Shown: positions 12,584 to 23,743 of the stretch, one piece after another
How positions within the stretch are numbered: position 1 is the stretch's first letter
How the letters are laid out: each line of letters starts with the position of its first letter
DNA from: Closterium sp. Naga37s-1
Lineage: Eukaryota; Streptophyta; Zygnematophyceae; Desmidiales; Closteriaceae
Direction: 5' to 3'
NCBI GenBank assembly: GCA_947471745.1
Contig: CANJKZ010001150.1
Coordinates: 248,001-312,000, forward strand
DNA length: 64,000 bases
Position numbers and translations under genes: made by a program
Notes under the pieces: generated by a model
What the model was told of the DNA's origin: nothing
Database searches by the model: none
The model's input: the letters and a program-made list of their open reading frames with translations, nothing else

Positions 12584-15500
12584 CGTTGAGAAGGCGCAGG
12601 AGCTGGTCAGTGCGCCCTGCTCACACATGCTTCTGCGGGGCAGTGGGCAGTGAGGCAGTAGGCGGTGGGCAGTGGGCAGTGGGCAGTGGGGCAGGCGACA
12701 GGAAGGGGTGTGGGTTGTGAGTGGATGGTGGTTGTGTTGTGTGCTGTGGTTAATATGTTGGAAGCCCACACTAAATGTGTTGGTGCATTTCTCGCACATG
12801 GCACATGGCTGATGGCACATGGCACATGGAATCTGGCTGGCACGTAATGCATGGCTAATGGCACATGCCGCATGTCACATGGCACATGGGGCATGGCGTA
12901 GGGCACATGACATTTGGTACATGCTGCATGGCGCATGGCACATGGTGCATGGCAAGCGACATGTGTCGCATGGCACATGGCGCATGGCATGTCATGTGGC
13001 GCATGGCGTGACACGTGGCGTGTGGCATGTGGCGCATGGCGTGACACGTGGCGTGTGGCATGTGGCGCATGGCGTGACACGTGGCGTGTGGCATGTGGCA
13101 CATGGCGCATGGCATGGTGCATGGCATGGCGTGTGGCATGGCGTGTGGCATGGCGTGTGGCATGGCGTGTGGCGTGGCGTGTGGCATGTGGCACATGGCG
13201 CATGGCATGGCGCATGGCATGGCGTGTGGCATGGCGTGTGGCATGGCGTGTGGCATGGCGTGTGGCATGGCGTGTGGCATGGCGTGTGGCATGGCGTGTG
13301 GCATGGCGTGTGGCATGGCGTGTGGCATGGCGTGTGGCATGGCGTGTGGCATGGCGTGTGGCATGGCGTGTGGCGTGGCGTGTGGCATGTGGCACATGGC
13401 GCATGGCATGGCGCATGGCATGGCGTGTGGCATGGCGTGTGGCATGGCGTGTGGTGTGCATGGCGTGTGGCATGGCGTGTGGCATGGCGTGTGGCATGGC
13501 GTGTGGCATGGCGTGTGGCATGGCGTGTGGCATGGCGTGTGGCATGGCGTGTGGCATGGCGTGTGGCATGGCGTGTGGCATGGCGTGTGGCATGGCGTGT
13601 GGCATGGCGTGTGGCATGGCGTGTGGCATGGCGTGTGGCATGGCGTGTGGCATGGCGTGTGGCATGGCGTGTGGCATGGCTGATGCATGGCTGATGCATG
13701 GCTGATGCATGGCTGATGCATGGCTGATGCATGGCTGATGCATGGCTGATGCATGGCTGATGCATGGCTGATGCATGGCTGATGCATGGCTGATGCATGG
13801 CTGATGCATGGCTGATGCATGGCTGATGCATGGCTGATGCATGGCTGATGCATGGCTGATGCATGGCTGATGCTGGCTGATGCATGGCTGATGCAATGGC
13901 TGATGCATGGCTGATATGCATGGCTGATGCATGGCTGATGCATGGCTGATGCATGGCCTGATGCATGGCTGATGCTGATGCATGGCTGATGCATGGCTGA
14001 TGCATGGCTGATGCATGGCTGATGCATGGCTGATGCATGGCTGATGCATGGCTGATGCATGGCTGATGCATGGCTGATGCATGGCTGATGCATGGCTGAT
14101 GCATGGCTGATGCATGGCTGATGCATGGCTGATGCATGGCTGATGCATGGCTGATGCATGGCTGATGCATGGCTGATGCATGGCTGATGCATGGCTGATG
14201 CATGGCTGATGCATGGCTGATGCATGGCTGATGCATGGCTGATGCATGGCTGATGCATGGCTGATGCATGGCTGATGCATGGCTGATGCATGGCTGATGC
14301 ATGGCTGATGCATGGCTGATGCATGGCTGATGCATGGCTGATGCATGGCTGATGCATGGCTGATGCATGGCTGATGCATGGCTGATGCATGGCTTGATGC
14401 ATGGCTGATGCATGGCTGATGCATGGCTGATGCATGGCTGATGCATGGCTGATGCATGGCTGATGCATGGCTGATGCATGGCTGATGCATGGCTGATGCA
14501 TGGCTGATGCATGGCTGATGCATGGCTGATGCATGGCTGATGCATGGCTGATGCATGGCTGATGCATGGCTGATGCATGGCTGATGCATGGCTGATGCAT
14601 GGCTGATGCATGGCTGATGCATGGCTGATGCATGGCTGATGCATGGCTGATGCATGGCTGATGCATGGCTGATGCATGGCTGATGCATGGCTGATGCATG
14701 GCTGATGCATGGCTGATGCATGGCTGATGCATGGCTGATGCATGGCTGATGCATGGCTGATGCATGGCTGATGCATGGCTGATGCATGGCTGATGCATGG
14801 CTGATGCATGGCTGATGCATGGCTGATGCATGGCTGATGCATGGCTGATGCATGGCTGATGCATGGCTGATGCATGGCTGATGCATGGCTGATGCATGGC
14901 TGATGCATGGCTGATGCATGGCTGATGCATGGCTGATGCATGGCTGATGCATGGCTGATGCATGGCTGATGCATGGCTGATGCATGGCTGATGCATGGCT
15001 GATGCATGGCTGATGCATGGCTGATGCATGGCTGATGCATGGCTGATGCATGGCTGATGCATGGCTGATGCATGGCTGATGCATGGCTGATGCATGGCTG
15101 ATGCATGGCTGATGCATGGCTGATGCATGGCTGATGCATGGCTGATGCATGGCTGATGCATGGCTGATGCATGGCTGATGCATGGCTGATGCATGGCTGA
15201 TGCATGGCTGATGCATGGCTGATGCATGGCTGATGCATGGCTGATGCATGGCTGATGCATGGCTGATGCATGGCTGATGCATGGCTGATGCATGGCTGAT
15301 GCATGGCTGATGCATGGCTGATGCATGGCTGATGCATGGCTGATGCATGGCTGATGCATGGCTGATGCATGGCTGATGCATGGCTGATGCATGGCTGATG
15401 CATGGCTGATGCATGGCTGATGCATGGCTGATGCATGGCTGATGCATGGCTGATGCATGGCTGATGCATGGCTTGATGCATGGCTGATGCATGGCTGATG

Positions 15501-17259
15501 CATGGCTGATGCATGGCTGATGCATGGCTGATGCATGGCTGATGCATGGCTGATGCATGGCTGATGCATGGCTGATGCATGGCTGATGCATGGCTGATGC
15601 ATGGCTGATGCATGGCTGATGCATGGCTGATGCATGGCTGATGCATGGCTGATGCATGGCTGATGCATGGCTGATGCATGGCTGATGCATGGCTGATGCA
15701 TGGCTGATGCATGGCTGATGCATGGCTGATGCATGGCTGATGCATGGCTGATGCATGGCTGATGCATGGCTGATGCATGGCTGATGCATGGCTGATGCAT
15801 GGCTGATGCATGGCTGATGCATGGCTGATGCATGGCTGATGCATGGCTGATGCATGGCTGATGCATGGCTGATGCATGGCTGATGCATGGCTGATGCATG
15901 GCTGATGCATGGCTGATGCATGGCTGATGCATGGCGTGTGATGTGGCAGATGGACAAGGAGGACGAGGCGGAGGTGAGGAAGCGCATCATGGAGGCCAAG
16001 TTTGACTTCAACGACATGCTCAAGCAGACGCGCATGATGGCGCGCATGGGGTCCATGGGCGGCATGCTCAAACTCATCCCCGGCATGAACAAGGTCTCCC
16101 CGCCCCGCCCCGCACCGCCAGCCCCCCACCAATGAAACACCTCTGCTGTATGCTCTTCCATCTTCTTAACTCGCCCCACGTGCCACACCACAGTAACTGG
16201 TGTTCCGTTGTCCCCTCACTTGGCCTCATGGTACAGACCGCAGCTTCCTCATCGCCTGCCTTGCCTCTGCCACCCTCCCTCACTGCTGTGTGCCCACGCA
16301 ACGCCCTACCCCGTGTGCGCTGACAGCTGACACCGCAGCAGGTGCGCGAGGCAGAGAAGAGCCTCGAAGTCATGGAGTCCATGATCGCCTCCATGACCAA
16401 CCGTCAGTGCCCCTCCACCCCCCTCCACCCCCCTCCACGCTCCTCCACCCTCCTCCACCCTCCATCATCCTCCTTTAACCTCGTGCCTGCACCGGTGCTT
16501 GCATTCATCTCATGCTGACCACCTGTGTCCCCAGCGTGTTGCAGCGTGCTCGAGCTGTGCTGCCTCCTTTCACTTTCCTAATACTCATTATCCTTGCGCA
16601 TGCACTCCCCCCCATGCCCCTCGCCGCTCCCCCGCGCACCGCACGGCACCGCATCAGAGGAGCGTGCGGACCCGGAGCTGCTTGCCAAGAGCCCGTCGCG
16701 CCGTCGCCGAATCGCCAAAGGATCAGGCAGAAGCCAGGAGCAGGTGGGCAGGTGAAGCAGGAGCAGGTGGGCAGGTGAAGCAGGAGCAGGTGGGCAGGTG
16801 AAGCAGGAGCAATGAACAGCTTCTTTATTTGCCCTTGGTCCGTGCACTTTGTTACTGTCATCTCGGAGTGTGGTTTGCCATGATTGATTGGTGTGTGAGT
16901 TGTCGGTGTGCAGGTGAGCGCACTGATCTCGCAGCTGTTCCAGATGCGAGTGCGCATGAAGGCCGTGGCCGACATGGTGTCTGGCAAGGCCATGCCCGCC
17001 ATTCCCGGCCTCGACACATCCGGCGCCAAGAAGGTGCGTCCCCTCGCCAAGATGCTAGTTGCTGCATGGCATGGCCACGGCCATCTGCCTGGAGGTTCTC
17101 ATCACCGTTTGGTGGTTTTTCTTTGTTTGGGGCGTTACCTCCATGCAGGCCAGTTCCGGCAAGGCGAAGCGGAAGAAGAGCCGAACTGGCTTCTCACAAC
17201 AGCTAGGGGACAACACGGCAGTGGCTGCCGGAGCAAAAGGATTTGGTGGTCGAAATTAG
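9571..17259 (+). CDS. cpSRP54: Chloroplast signal recognition particle 54 kDa protein (cpSRP54)
   Basis: GTPase of the chloroplast SRP, which with cpSRP43 and cpFtsY delivers light-harvesting proteins to the thylakoid and also acts on nascent plastid chains. Thirteen exons keep frame: 9571-9916, 10098-10165, 10380-10640, 10951-11028, 11421-11546, 11754-11856, 12093-12193, 12468-12605, 15950-16093, 16339-16402, 16658-16743, 16914-17033 and 17149-17259, giving 581 residues (Arabidopsis about 564). Residues 1 to about 95 form a Ser/Ala/Arg-rich transit peptide; Met12 is an alternative start. An N domain is followed by the G domain: GLQGVGKTT (205-213), DTAGR (287-291), TKVDGD (345-350). [16 protein letters not shown] leads into the Met-rich M domain. 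The C-terminus has AKRKKSR (551-557) near the place where angiosperms carry the cpSRP43-binding ARRKR motif, and ends GFGGRN. Intron 8 is 3.3 kb of satellite. Exon 10 has a CAGCAG acceptor (starts 16339 or 16342). Confidence 0.97.
10151..10225 (+). repeat. 25-bp x3 duplication of the cpSRP54 exon 2 donor
   Basis: The last 15 bases of exon 2 plus GTGAGTTGCG are repeated three times head to tail (10151, 10176, 10201). The first copy is the coding exon end and the next two lie in intron 2. Each carries an intact GTGAGT donor. Confidence 0.92.
11002..11140 (+). repeat. 29-bp x5 duplication of the cpSRP54 exon 4 donor
   Basis: The exon 4 end (GAGCAGCTGCAGACGCTGGG then CGCGCAG) plus GT is repeated at 11002, 11031, 11060, 11089 and 11118. 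The first copy is coding and the last decays into GGGTGGGTGG. Every earlier copy keeps a GTGAGC donor. Confidence 0.92.
11185..11360. repeat. 27-bp x6-7 array in cpSRP54 intron 4
   Basis: A pyrimidine-rich unit beginning TGCCCTTCTCCCCGCTGCAC repeats at 27-bp spacing upstream of exon 5. It does not match the neighbouring exon end, so it differs from the donor duplications. Intron 5 holds a related case at about 11555-11640: a 15-bp unit (CTCCCTGCATCGTGC) repeated about six times. Confidence 0.88.
11841..11930 (+). repeat. About 18-bp x4-5 duplication of the cpSRP54 exon 6 donor
   Basis: The exon 6 end AGGAGGCTGCCA plus GTGAGT recurs four more times with small changes (GGCTGCTAGTGAGTCA and similar). 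The copies run into the intron and each holds a GTGAGT-like site. An in-frame stop follows the first donor. Confidence 0.85.
12640..13677. repeat. GGCACATG-type and 12-bp repeats in cpSRP54 intron 8
   Basis: The left part of the giant intron has GGGCAGT repeats (12640-12690), then degenerate CATGGCACATGG repeats, then from about 13080 a 12-bp unit (CATGGCGTGTGG) in long uniform runs to 13677. The runs are interrupted by matching CACATGGCGCATGG blocks near 13095, 13190 and 13390, so a larger block has itself been duplicated. No coding signal. Confidence 0.93.
13678..15935. repeat. 11-bp minisatellite, about 205 copies, in cpSRP54 intron 8
   Basis: A nearly perfect array of CTGATGCATGG (11 bp) fills 2.25 kb, with only a few single-base indels clustered near 13870-13980 and at 14394 and 15472. 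The unit contains the palindrome ATGCAT. Its near homogeneity implies recent expansion or active homogenisation. The array ends 14 bp before the exon 9 acceptor. Minus-strand frames over 1000 codons long here are an artefact of a stop-free repeat. Confidence 0.97.
16738..16806 (+). repeat. 23-bp x3 duplication of the cpSRP54 exon 11 donor
   Basis: The end of exon 11 (GAGCAG) plus GTGGGCAGGTGAAGCAG is present three times at 23-bp spacing, each with the same GTGGGC donor. Confidence 0.88.
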
Positions 17260-17967
17260 GGAATTGCAAAATAGATCCTGGAGTTGATGAGAAAGTTTTG
17301 CCACTTGAAAGAAGTTTCAAGATTTTCCAAACCTACAGTCAAAGCTGTGAAGCTCTCCAGGCACTGACTGGGCCCAGTTGGAATGAGGGCCTGCCAAATT
17401 GGTTTAAAGTTATACTAACTACAACCAACAAATTGGTTTTGAGTCAGGAAGCTACAGTGTGGTAAGCGTTATTTCGTACCAACCAGCCTGCCGCAGCGAA
17501 ACGGAGAGCCGCTGGAAATTGAGCGACATGGGCATGACGCGCTGCGTGGCATGCACTTTGGATGGCCTTGTGGTGAATTGCATTTCCGCTGCGCCGAGAC
17601 TTGCAGTTGACCTTCGTGCTTCCATACCCCCCTGACCCAACTTTCATCTCTACGACCAAATCGACACGACGACCCACGCAACTTTCTAGTAACGACGAAA
17701 GTAGGAGGAGCCCTACATCAAATAGTTCCAGCCAGTATAATAGATTTACGCTCCCATGCCCCTCGTCCTCCAGGCCATTGACAGCTTTTCACGCGTTTGA
17801 AATGGGCCCGTCGTCAATATCCTCCAGACAATAAGCGAATTCGATTCTCCGGGCTCGCACGACTCTATGCGACTGGCGTCGAGCTCGCACGACTCTAAGC
17901 GACTGGCGTCGAGCTCGCACGACTCTAAGCGACTGGCTTCGAGCTCGCTGTCGCGCGGCTGCCAGCC
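17260..17967. other. Intergenic region between cpSRP54 and the carboxypeptidase
   Basis: cpSRP54 3' flank followed by carboxypeptidase 5' flank. At 17852-17947 a 30-bp unit (GAGCTCGCACGACTCTAAGC then GACTGGCGTC) is repeated three times just before the carboxypeptidase start codon. Nothing else is recognised. Confidence 0.6.
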
Positions 17968-20900
17968 ATGCACATCCCCACCGCCCGCACCGCAGCTGCG
18001 AGTATGCGCCCACACTCCCGCTGCACCGTGTTCCCCTCCCGTCCGCGTCTCCCCCTGCTATCCCTCGCGCCGTGCCTGCTGCTACTGCTGCTCCCCCCCC
18101 GCATCCCCTCCGCCTCCGCCTTCGCGCCCGACGCCATCCGCGGCCTGCCGGGGCAGCCGCGCGGAGCGCCGGCGTTCGGGCAGTGGGCGGGGTACATACC
18201 GGTGGGGCCGGCGGGGCGGAAGCGGCTCTTCTATTGGCTCACGGAGTCCGTGGCGGCGCCTCTCACCAAGCCGCTCGTGCTGTGGCTCAACGGAGGTGCG
18301 CAGATGGTCGCATTCGACTATATGCATCCGGCATCGCATTCGACTATATGCATCCGGCATCGCGCCCCGTGATTTTGGGGATGAAAAGATAGTCGTGGGA
18401 TCGCGCTTCCTGTATGCGCGTGGGTCAGCTGGGAGTGTGAGGGAGGGTGCGTAGAGATGCGCGTAGAGAGGGATGACTGTTCCTCACCGCATGTCGGGTG
18501 TGCGTGGTGCCGTGGTGTCACCGCAGGTCCAGGGTGCTCGTCCATCGGCTACGGTCTCCTGCAGGAGCTCGGGCCCTGGTGAGTTGCTCGGGCCCTGGTG
18601 AGTTGCTCGGGCCCTGGTGAGTTGCCGGCGCACTCTTGGTGACTTGCATGTGCCGGTTCGTCCTTGTGCGCCGAGTCGCTTGACGAGCGCGCTGACTGTG
18701 AGTGGGGCGTGGCTGTGTGCAGGCGAGTGGCGGGCCCCGCGGGACGGCAGCTGCAGTTCAACCCGTACTCGTGGAACAAACGTAACCCCCCGCCCGGCCA
18801 CTTCGCCCTCTTTGCCTTTCGCTGACATTCGTCACAAGCCACTCCATTCTGCTGGCTCCTCGTGTTACGTGCGTACATCTCCACACTTACCCTCCCTCCC
18901 CCTGTGTGCGCGCAGTGGCGAACGTGCTGTTCCTGGACTCGCCTGCGGGAGCGGGCTTCTCGTACTCGCTGGCGGCCTCCGACCTCGCCACGGGCGACAA
19001 CCAAACAGGTTTCCCCCCCGCCTCCCCGCTCCCTCTTCCCCCTCTCCCGCTCTTCCCTCCCTTCCTTCCGGTCCCCGTTCTACCCCTTCCCCTCTTGCCC
19101 GTCCCTCTGTACTGCCTCCTCGTTTCTCACTCTCTCCCTTCCTCGATCCCCATCCCGCCGTTCCCCCCGTGCCAGCCCAGGACACGGTGCAGTTTCTGCG
19201 CGCCTTCCTCCGCCGCCACCCGCGCTACAACGGGCGCAAGCTGCTGCTGGCGGGGGAGAGTTACGCAGGTGAGGGGGGAAGGTTTGCAGGTGAGGGGGGA
19301 AGGAGGGACGCAGGTGAAGCAGGAGGTACGCGGGGAAAGGGGAATGGTACAATGCGGACGCCAATATTGGTCTGCCCCTCCTTTATCCCACCATACGCCT
19401 CCTCCCCGCCCTTCCCTCTCCTCCCTGCTCTCCCATTTGCCCCCCTTGTGCGCGCAGGTCACTACATTCCGCAGCTGGCGGACGCGTTGGTGGCGATGGA
19501 GGCGCGCCCGGCGCTGAGGGTGCGCATGAGAGTGGGGGGCGTGCTGCTGGGCAACCCCTTCGTGCACGCGCGCGTTGACACCTCCTCGCGCGCGCGCTTC
19601 TTCCTCGACCACGGGCTGCTCTCCCCGCGCCTCTTCTCCCAGGCCGCGCAGGTATACTATATCATCCCCTGCCGCCCTGCTGTGTGCCCTGCCACTCTCT
19701 CTCGTCATTCGGCTGGGGCGCCTTTCATTCACCTCCTCGTCTCTCACCATGGCGAGCAAGTTACCACTTATGTGTCCTTCCGCCCCATTCCCCATTCTCC
19801 CTGCCCGTGCCCCATGCGCATGCGCATGCCCCCCGCCCCCTGCAGTGCGGGTTCTCCCCCAACACGGTGCGGCCCGGCATGGCATGTGACGCTGTCATGA
19901 ACGCCGTTGCCACCGCTGACGTCAGTGCCGTAGCCCTTCGCCTCATGTCCCATGCCTCATGTCCCATGCTTTCGTGCCTTCCCTGTTGCTGCAAGGAAGT
20001 GCTGGCAGTGTTGGCAGTGTTGGCAGTGCTGGCAGTGCTGGCAGTGTTGGCAGTGTTGGCAGTGCTGGCAGTGCTGGCAGTGTTGGCAGTGCTGGCAGTG
20101 TTGGCAGTGCCTAGCCATGAAAATGAGCAACAAGGGTTGTTGACGTCCGTGTGTTTGTGTGTGCATGTGTGCATGTGTGCATGTGTGCATGTGTGCATGG
20201 ATCTACCATCGTGCATGCACTGGCATCAACCCATCACGCCCCCCAAGCACAGAGCGGCATCGACCCCTATGGTACCCACCCACCCACATTGCCTGCTCTG
20301 CTCGCCACCTCCTCACTGCTCTCGCCACCTCCTCAATGCTCTCACCAAGCAAATGCATGTGTCACGCTGCCCAACACACATCACCCGTCCCATTCCATTC
20401 CCAGCACGCCTTTTTTATTTTCCACCTCAAACACTCGCTGCTTCGCACGCCCTCTCTTGCGTTAACACCACTCCACTCCTCCCCACTCCTCAATCTCTTT
20501 CCCCCATCCAGACATATACGCGCCAGTGTGCCTCTCCCCCGCCTACCACTCCCTTCAGCTCAACACGCAACGCTTCCGCCTCTCTCGCCTCTTCACCTCC
20601 TCTCCCCGCCCCTCTACACCGCACTCCACCTCGCCTTCCGCCACCTCCTCCTCACCCTCCTCTTTACACCCTGCCTCACAAGCAAGAGGGGCGGGAGGGG
20701 GGCTGGTGGGGTCAATACAGGGTCAGAGCGCAAGTGTATGGGGAGGAGAGGGGGAGAGCGGAGAGGGGGGAACAGGTGCAGTGAGGGGAGCAGAGGGAGC
20801 AGCAGGTGCAATGAGTGGCGTCGACGGGGAGGGGGAGGTGGAGGGGGCGGAGGATGCGGGGGCAGCGAGCAGGGCGTGCATGGACGTGTGGGTGCAGCGG

Positions 20901-22305
20901 TACCTGCAGTGGCCTCCCGTGCAGCGCGCCCTCCATGCCATGCCCGCTGCTGCTGCCGCCCAGCCGCACCACTGGGTGCCCTGCAGGTGCGAGGCACCAA
21001 CCGTGCGCTCTCCATGCCTCGTTGCTGCACGCACTCCCACTCCTCCCTCCCTCCCTCCCTCTCTGCCTCCCTCCCTCCCTCTCTGCCTCCCTCCCTCCCT
21101 CTCTGCCTCCCTCCTTCCCTCCCTTGCTTCCTCCCTCCCTCCCTCCGCACCTCCCGCCCTCTCCCATTCCCCCACTTTTCCCGTTCTCAACTGTGCATCA
21201 CTCTCACCCCCCTATCACCTACCACCCTCTCACCTACCCCCTTATTAATTTCCTCCTCCCTCCCTCTCTACCCCCCTCGCCCCCCCCCACAGCGCATCAC
21301 TGCAGTACGCCAGTGCGGACATGGAGGTCTCCATGCTGCCCGTGCTGCACCGCCTGCTCGCAGCGCAAGTGCCCCTCTGGATCATGTCGTGAGTGCCCCT
21401 CTGCCTCATGTCGTGAGTGCCCCTCTGGATCATGTCGTGAGTGCCCCTCTGGATCATGTCGTGAGTGCCCCTCTGCCTCATGTCGTGAGTGCCCCTCTGC
21501 CTCATGTCGTGAGTGCCCCTCTGCCTCATGTCGTGAGTGCCCCTCTGCCTCATGTCGTGAGTGCCCCTCTGCCTCATGTCGTGAGTGCACTGGTGGGTGG
21601 AATGAGGTGGTGGGTGCAGGGCGGAATGTCGTGGGATGTGGGAGTATGATGTGCTCAGTTCATGTCACCTCCACTGTACCAAGCCCACATGCTCTGCCCT
21701 CACTCCGGTGTTTCAAAACACACACCACTCCCCTGACCCCTCTCTGCACCCCTCTGCACCCCTCTGCACCCCTCTGCACCGCTGTGCACCCCTGTGCACG
21801 GCAGGGGCGACACGGACTCAGTGGTGCCGTTCACGGGCACGAGGCAGTGGGTGGCGGGGCTCAACCTGCCGCTGCTCGCCCCTCTCCACCCCTGGACGCT
21901 GCCCTCCAACCAGGTGTGTGCCACTGCTGTGCACACACGGTGCAGCGTGGCGTGCAGGTGCTGCAGCATGGCACGCACACCACAGCCACGTGCTGCACCG
22001 CCGCCCTCACATCTCCCCTCACGTTTTCTCTCAATGCTCTCCATCGTCCCCCGCTTCCTCCCTTCTCCCCCCCAGTTCGCCCCTAAATCCTCCTCCCCCT
22101 CCCACCCACCGTCCCCCTCCCCTCCCGCTCACCTCCTCTCCCCCAGGTGGGGGGGTGGGTGACGCGGTACAAGGGCGTGACATTCATCACGGTGCGGGGG
22201 GCGGGCCACCAGATCCCCACGGGGCGACCCGCGGCCGCCCTCACCATCTTCCACCACTTCCTCCACGGCACCACGCTACACGCCCTGCCCTCCTTCTACC
22301 GGTAG
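17968..22305 (+). CDS. Secreted or vacuolar serine carboxypeptidase (S10 family)
   Basis: Removes C-terminal residues from peptides in the vacuole or outside the cell; some plant relatives are acyltransferases. Eleven in-frame exons: 17968-18295, 18527-18578, 18723-18781, 18916-19008, 19176-19268, 19458-19651, 19846-19924, 20512-20986, 21293-21388, 21805-21913 and 22147-22305, giving 578 residues. A signal peptide with a Leu-rich core (about 30-45) is followed by [10 protein letters not shown]. The family landmarks are all present: GGPGCSS (109-115), GESYAG with nucleophile Ser206, SGDTDSVVP with Asp494, and GAGHQIP with His547. So the catalytic triad is intact. Exon 8 carries an unusual Ser/Pro/Gly-rich insertion of about 100 residues between IYAPVC and [16 protein letters not shown]; it could contain an intron I did not resolve. 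The exon 7 donor was chosen at 19925 because that alone keeps frame. Met at 18004 is an alternative start. Confidence 0.95.
18568..18624 (+). repeat. 19-bp x3 duplication of the carboxypeptidase exon 2 donor
   Basis: CTCGGGCCCTGGTGAGTTG is repeated at 18568, 18587 and 18606. The first copy spans the exon 2 end (18578) and its donor; the others lie in intron 2 with the same GTGAGT. Confidence 0.9.
19262..19330 (+). repeat. Duplicated donor of carboxypeptidase exon 5
   Basis: The exon end TACGCAG plus GTGAGGGGGGAAGG recurs as TTTGCAGGTGAGGGGGGAAG and then as a diverged GACGCAGGTGAAGCAGG copy, about 21-25 bp apart. Confidence 0.8.
19998..20112. repeat. 9-bp array in carboxypeptidase intron 7
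   Basis: GGCAGTGTT/GGCAGTGCT units repeat about twelve times. GTGCAT repeats follow at about 20155-20200. Purely intronic. Confidence 0.9.
21369..21592 (+). repeat. 24-bp x9 duplication of the carboxypeptidase exon 9 donor
   Basis: The last 20 bases of exon 9 plus GTGA form a 24-bp unit repeated from 21369 to 21584. The first copy is coding and ends in ATCATGTC with the donor at 21389. Eight intronic copies each carry TC|GTGAGT. The unit is a multiple of three, but the frame reads TCG TGA, so a downstream donor would give an immediate stop. Confidence 0.93.
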
Positions 22306-23254
22306 CTGCCCCGTGCCCAAGCCATGGAGGGGACAGCCTGGAGGCAGCATGCACACAGCTAACCTGCTAACACGTTAACACACTAACACACAACGCCACT
22401 CCGCCACTTCCTGCCGAGGCCTTGCACACCACACGTGTACAGGCGGTGAAGATTATTTGCTTCGTTGTGCGCTGCACAATAGCAGCAGCAGAAAGACTCG
22501 CATGGCATGGCACGTTATTTTGCTGTACTAGTATCTGGATGATGTGTGTACAGTATGTTGGAATTGTATCACATCCTACTGACAATCTTTCAGTACCTAG
22601 TTGCAATTGCAAGGCTTGTTGTTTCTCATGAGCACCAGGTCACTTGAACCTCCAATGTAGAGGTCACAGGATTAAAGCCCGAGTACCACATGGTATATTT
22701 CAAGTTCAAGATTCTTGAACTTGAAGTCGCAAAAAAACAGGGTAACCCTCTTTGGTTTGAAACTCAACTCGCGACCCCGGGAAAACCTCTTGCGACCCTC
22801 ACTCCTGATTGGTTTCAGTGACCAGTCGCACGACAGACCCGTCCATCGCCCACAATATTGCCTGGATCACCTCTCACATATCTTGAAGACCAAGTAGTAC
22901 TTCTAGTCCACTATGACACACGTAACTAGGAAACGGGCGGCTGGGCGACAAAAGCACCCTCAAGGGTAGGCGTTTTTTTCGGCCAACACTAGTCCCTCAC
23001 GCTGTCTGTCCAATCACTGCGTAGCACAACTGCCTGCCAAACTCGCCCGCACCGTGCCTCTTTCGAATGCCAGACACGGTACGTCCGTGCTAGTGCCCCA
23101 CACGCGCAAGGCTCCCGAAAATGGCATGAGTTGCCACACTCACTGCTTGTAGGATGTCGTGTGCGCTTTACCCTCGTGAGACTCGCGGAAAAGCGATTCC
23201 CGCGCTTCATCACGTCGGCCACACTTGCTCGAGCATCGATATCTACCACTCGTC
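22306..23254. other. Gene-free stretch with a 12-bp inverted repeat
   Basis: Lower-GC unique sequence after the carboxypeptidase stop. The only structure seen is a perfect hairpin at 22699-22725: arms TTCAAGTTCAAG and CTTGAACTTGAA with a 3-base ATT spacer. No RNA gene or convincing open frame was recognised. Confidence 0.5.
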
Positions 23255-23530
23255 GCCCTCACTTCCTTTCGTCGCCCGCGCTTCCCACCGTCCAGCGCTT
23301 CTCCAGGTTGCCCGCGCGCGCTCCTCCTTGACGCCCGCGCGCGCTTATCCTTGACGCCCGCGCGCGCGTCGCCCGTTTGCCCGCGCGCGATTTTCCACGT
23401 CGCCCTCGCGCGCTTCTTCTCGTCGCCCGCGCGCGGTTCAGATCGTCGCCCGCGCGATACCAAAATCGTCGCCCCCGCCACTTGATTTCGCGCGTGCTTC
23501 TCCTCGTCGCCTCCGCCTCTGTATTTCGCG
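23255..23530. repeat. Degenerate GC-rich repeat with CGCGCG runs
   Basis: About ten loose copies of a unit near 27 bp with a core like CGTCGCCCGCGCGCG followed by a short T/C-rich spacer. The alternating CG runs would favour Z-DNA. No coding evidence. Confidence 0.7.
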
Positions 23531-23743
23531 CTGGCGTCACCGTACCCGCCTGCATCCCCGCCTCCGTCCACCCTCCATCTCTTCCTCCCTCCCATCTATC
23601 CCTCTCCCCTCGCTTCCTATATCTCTCGCTCTCTCTTACACTCCCATCTCCCTCGCGCTCTCTTTCTCTTCTGCCTCTTTCGATCTCTCTGCACTCCTTC
23701 CTTCCCACCTTCTCTCTCTTTCCTCGCCCTTCCCACGGACAGA

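Noticed and set aside
12607-16191. Minus-strand frames of 1194, 1046 and 1025 codons ([11 protein letters not shown] repeats)
   Set aside because: Antisense to the 11-bp intronic minisatellite; all three frames carry the same peptide because 11 is not a multiple of 3.
22640-22690. Possible tRNA-like sequence
   Set aside because: No cloverleaf could be formed and the TPsiC-like segment does not match a proper T arm.
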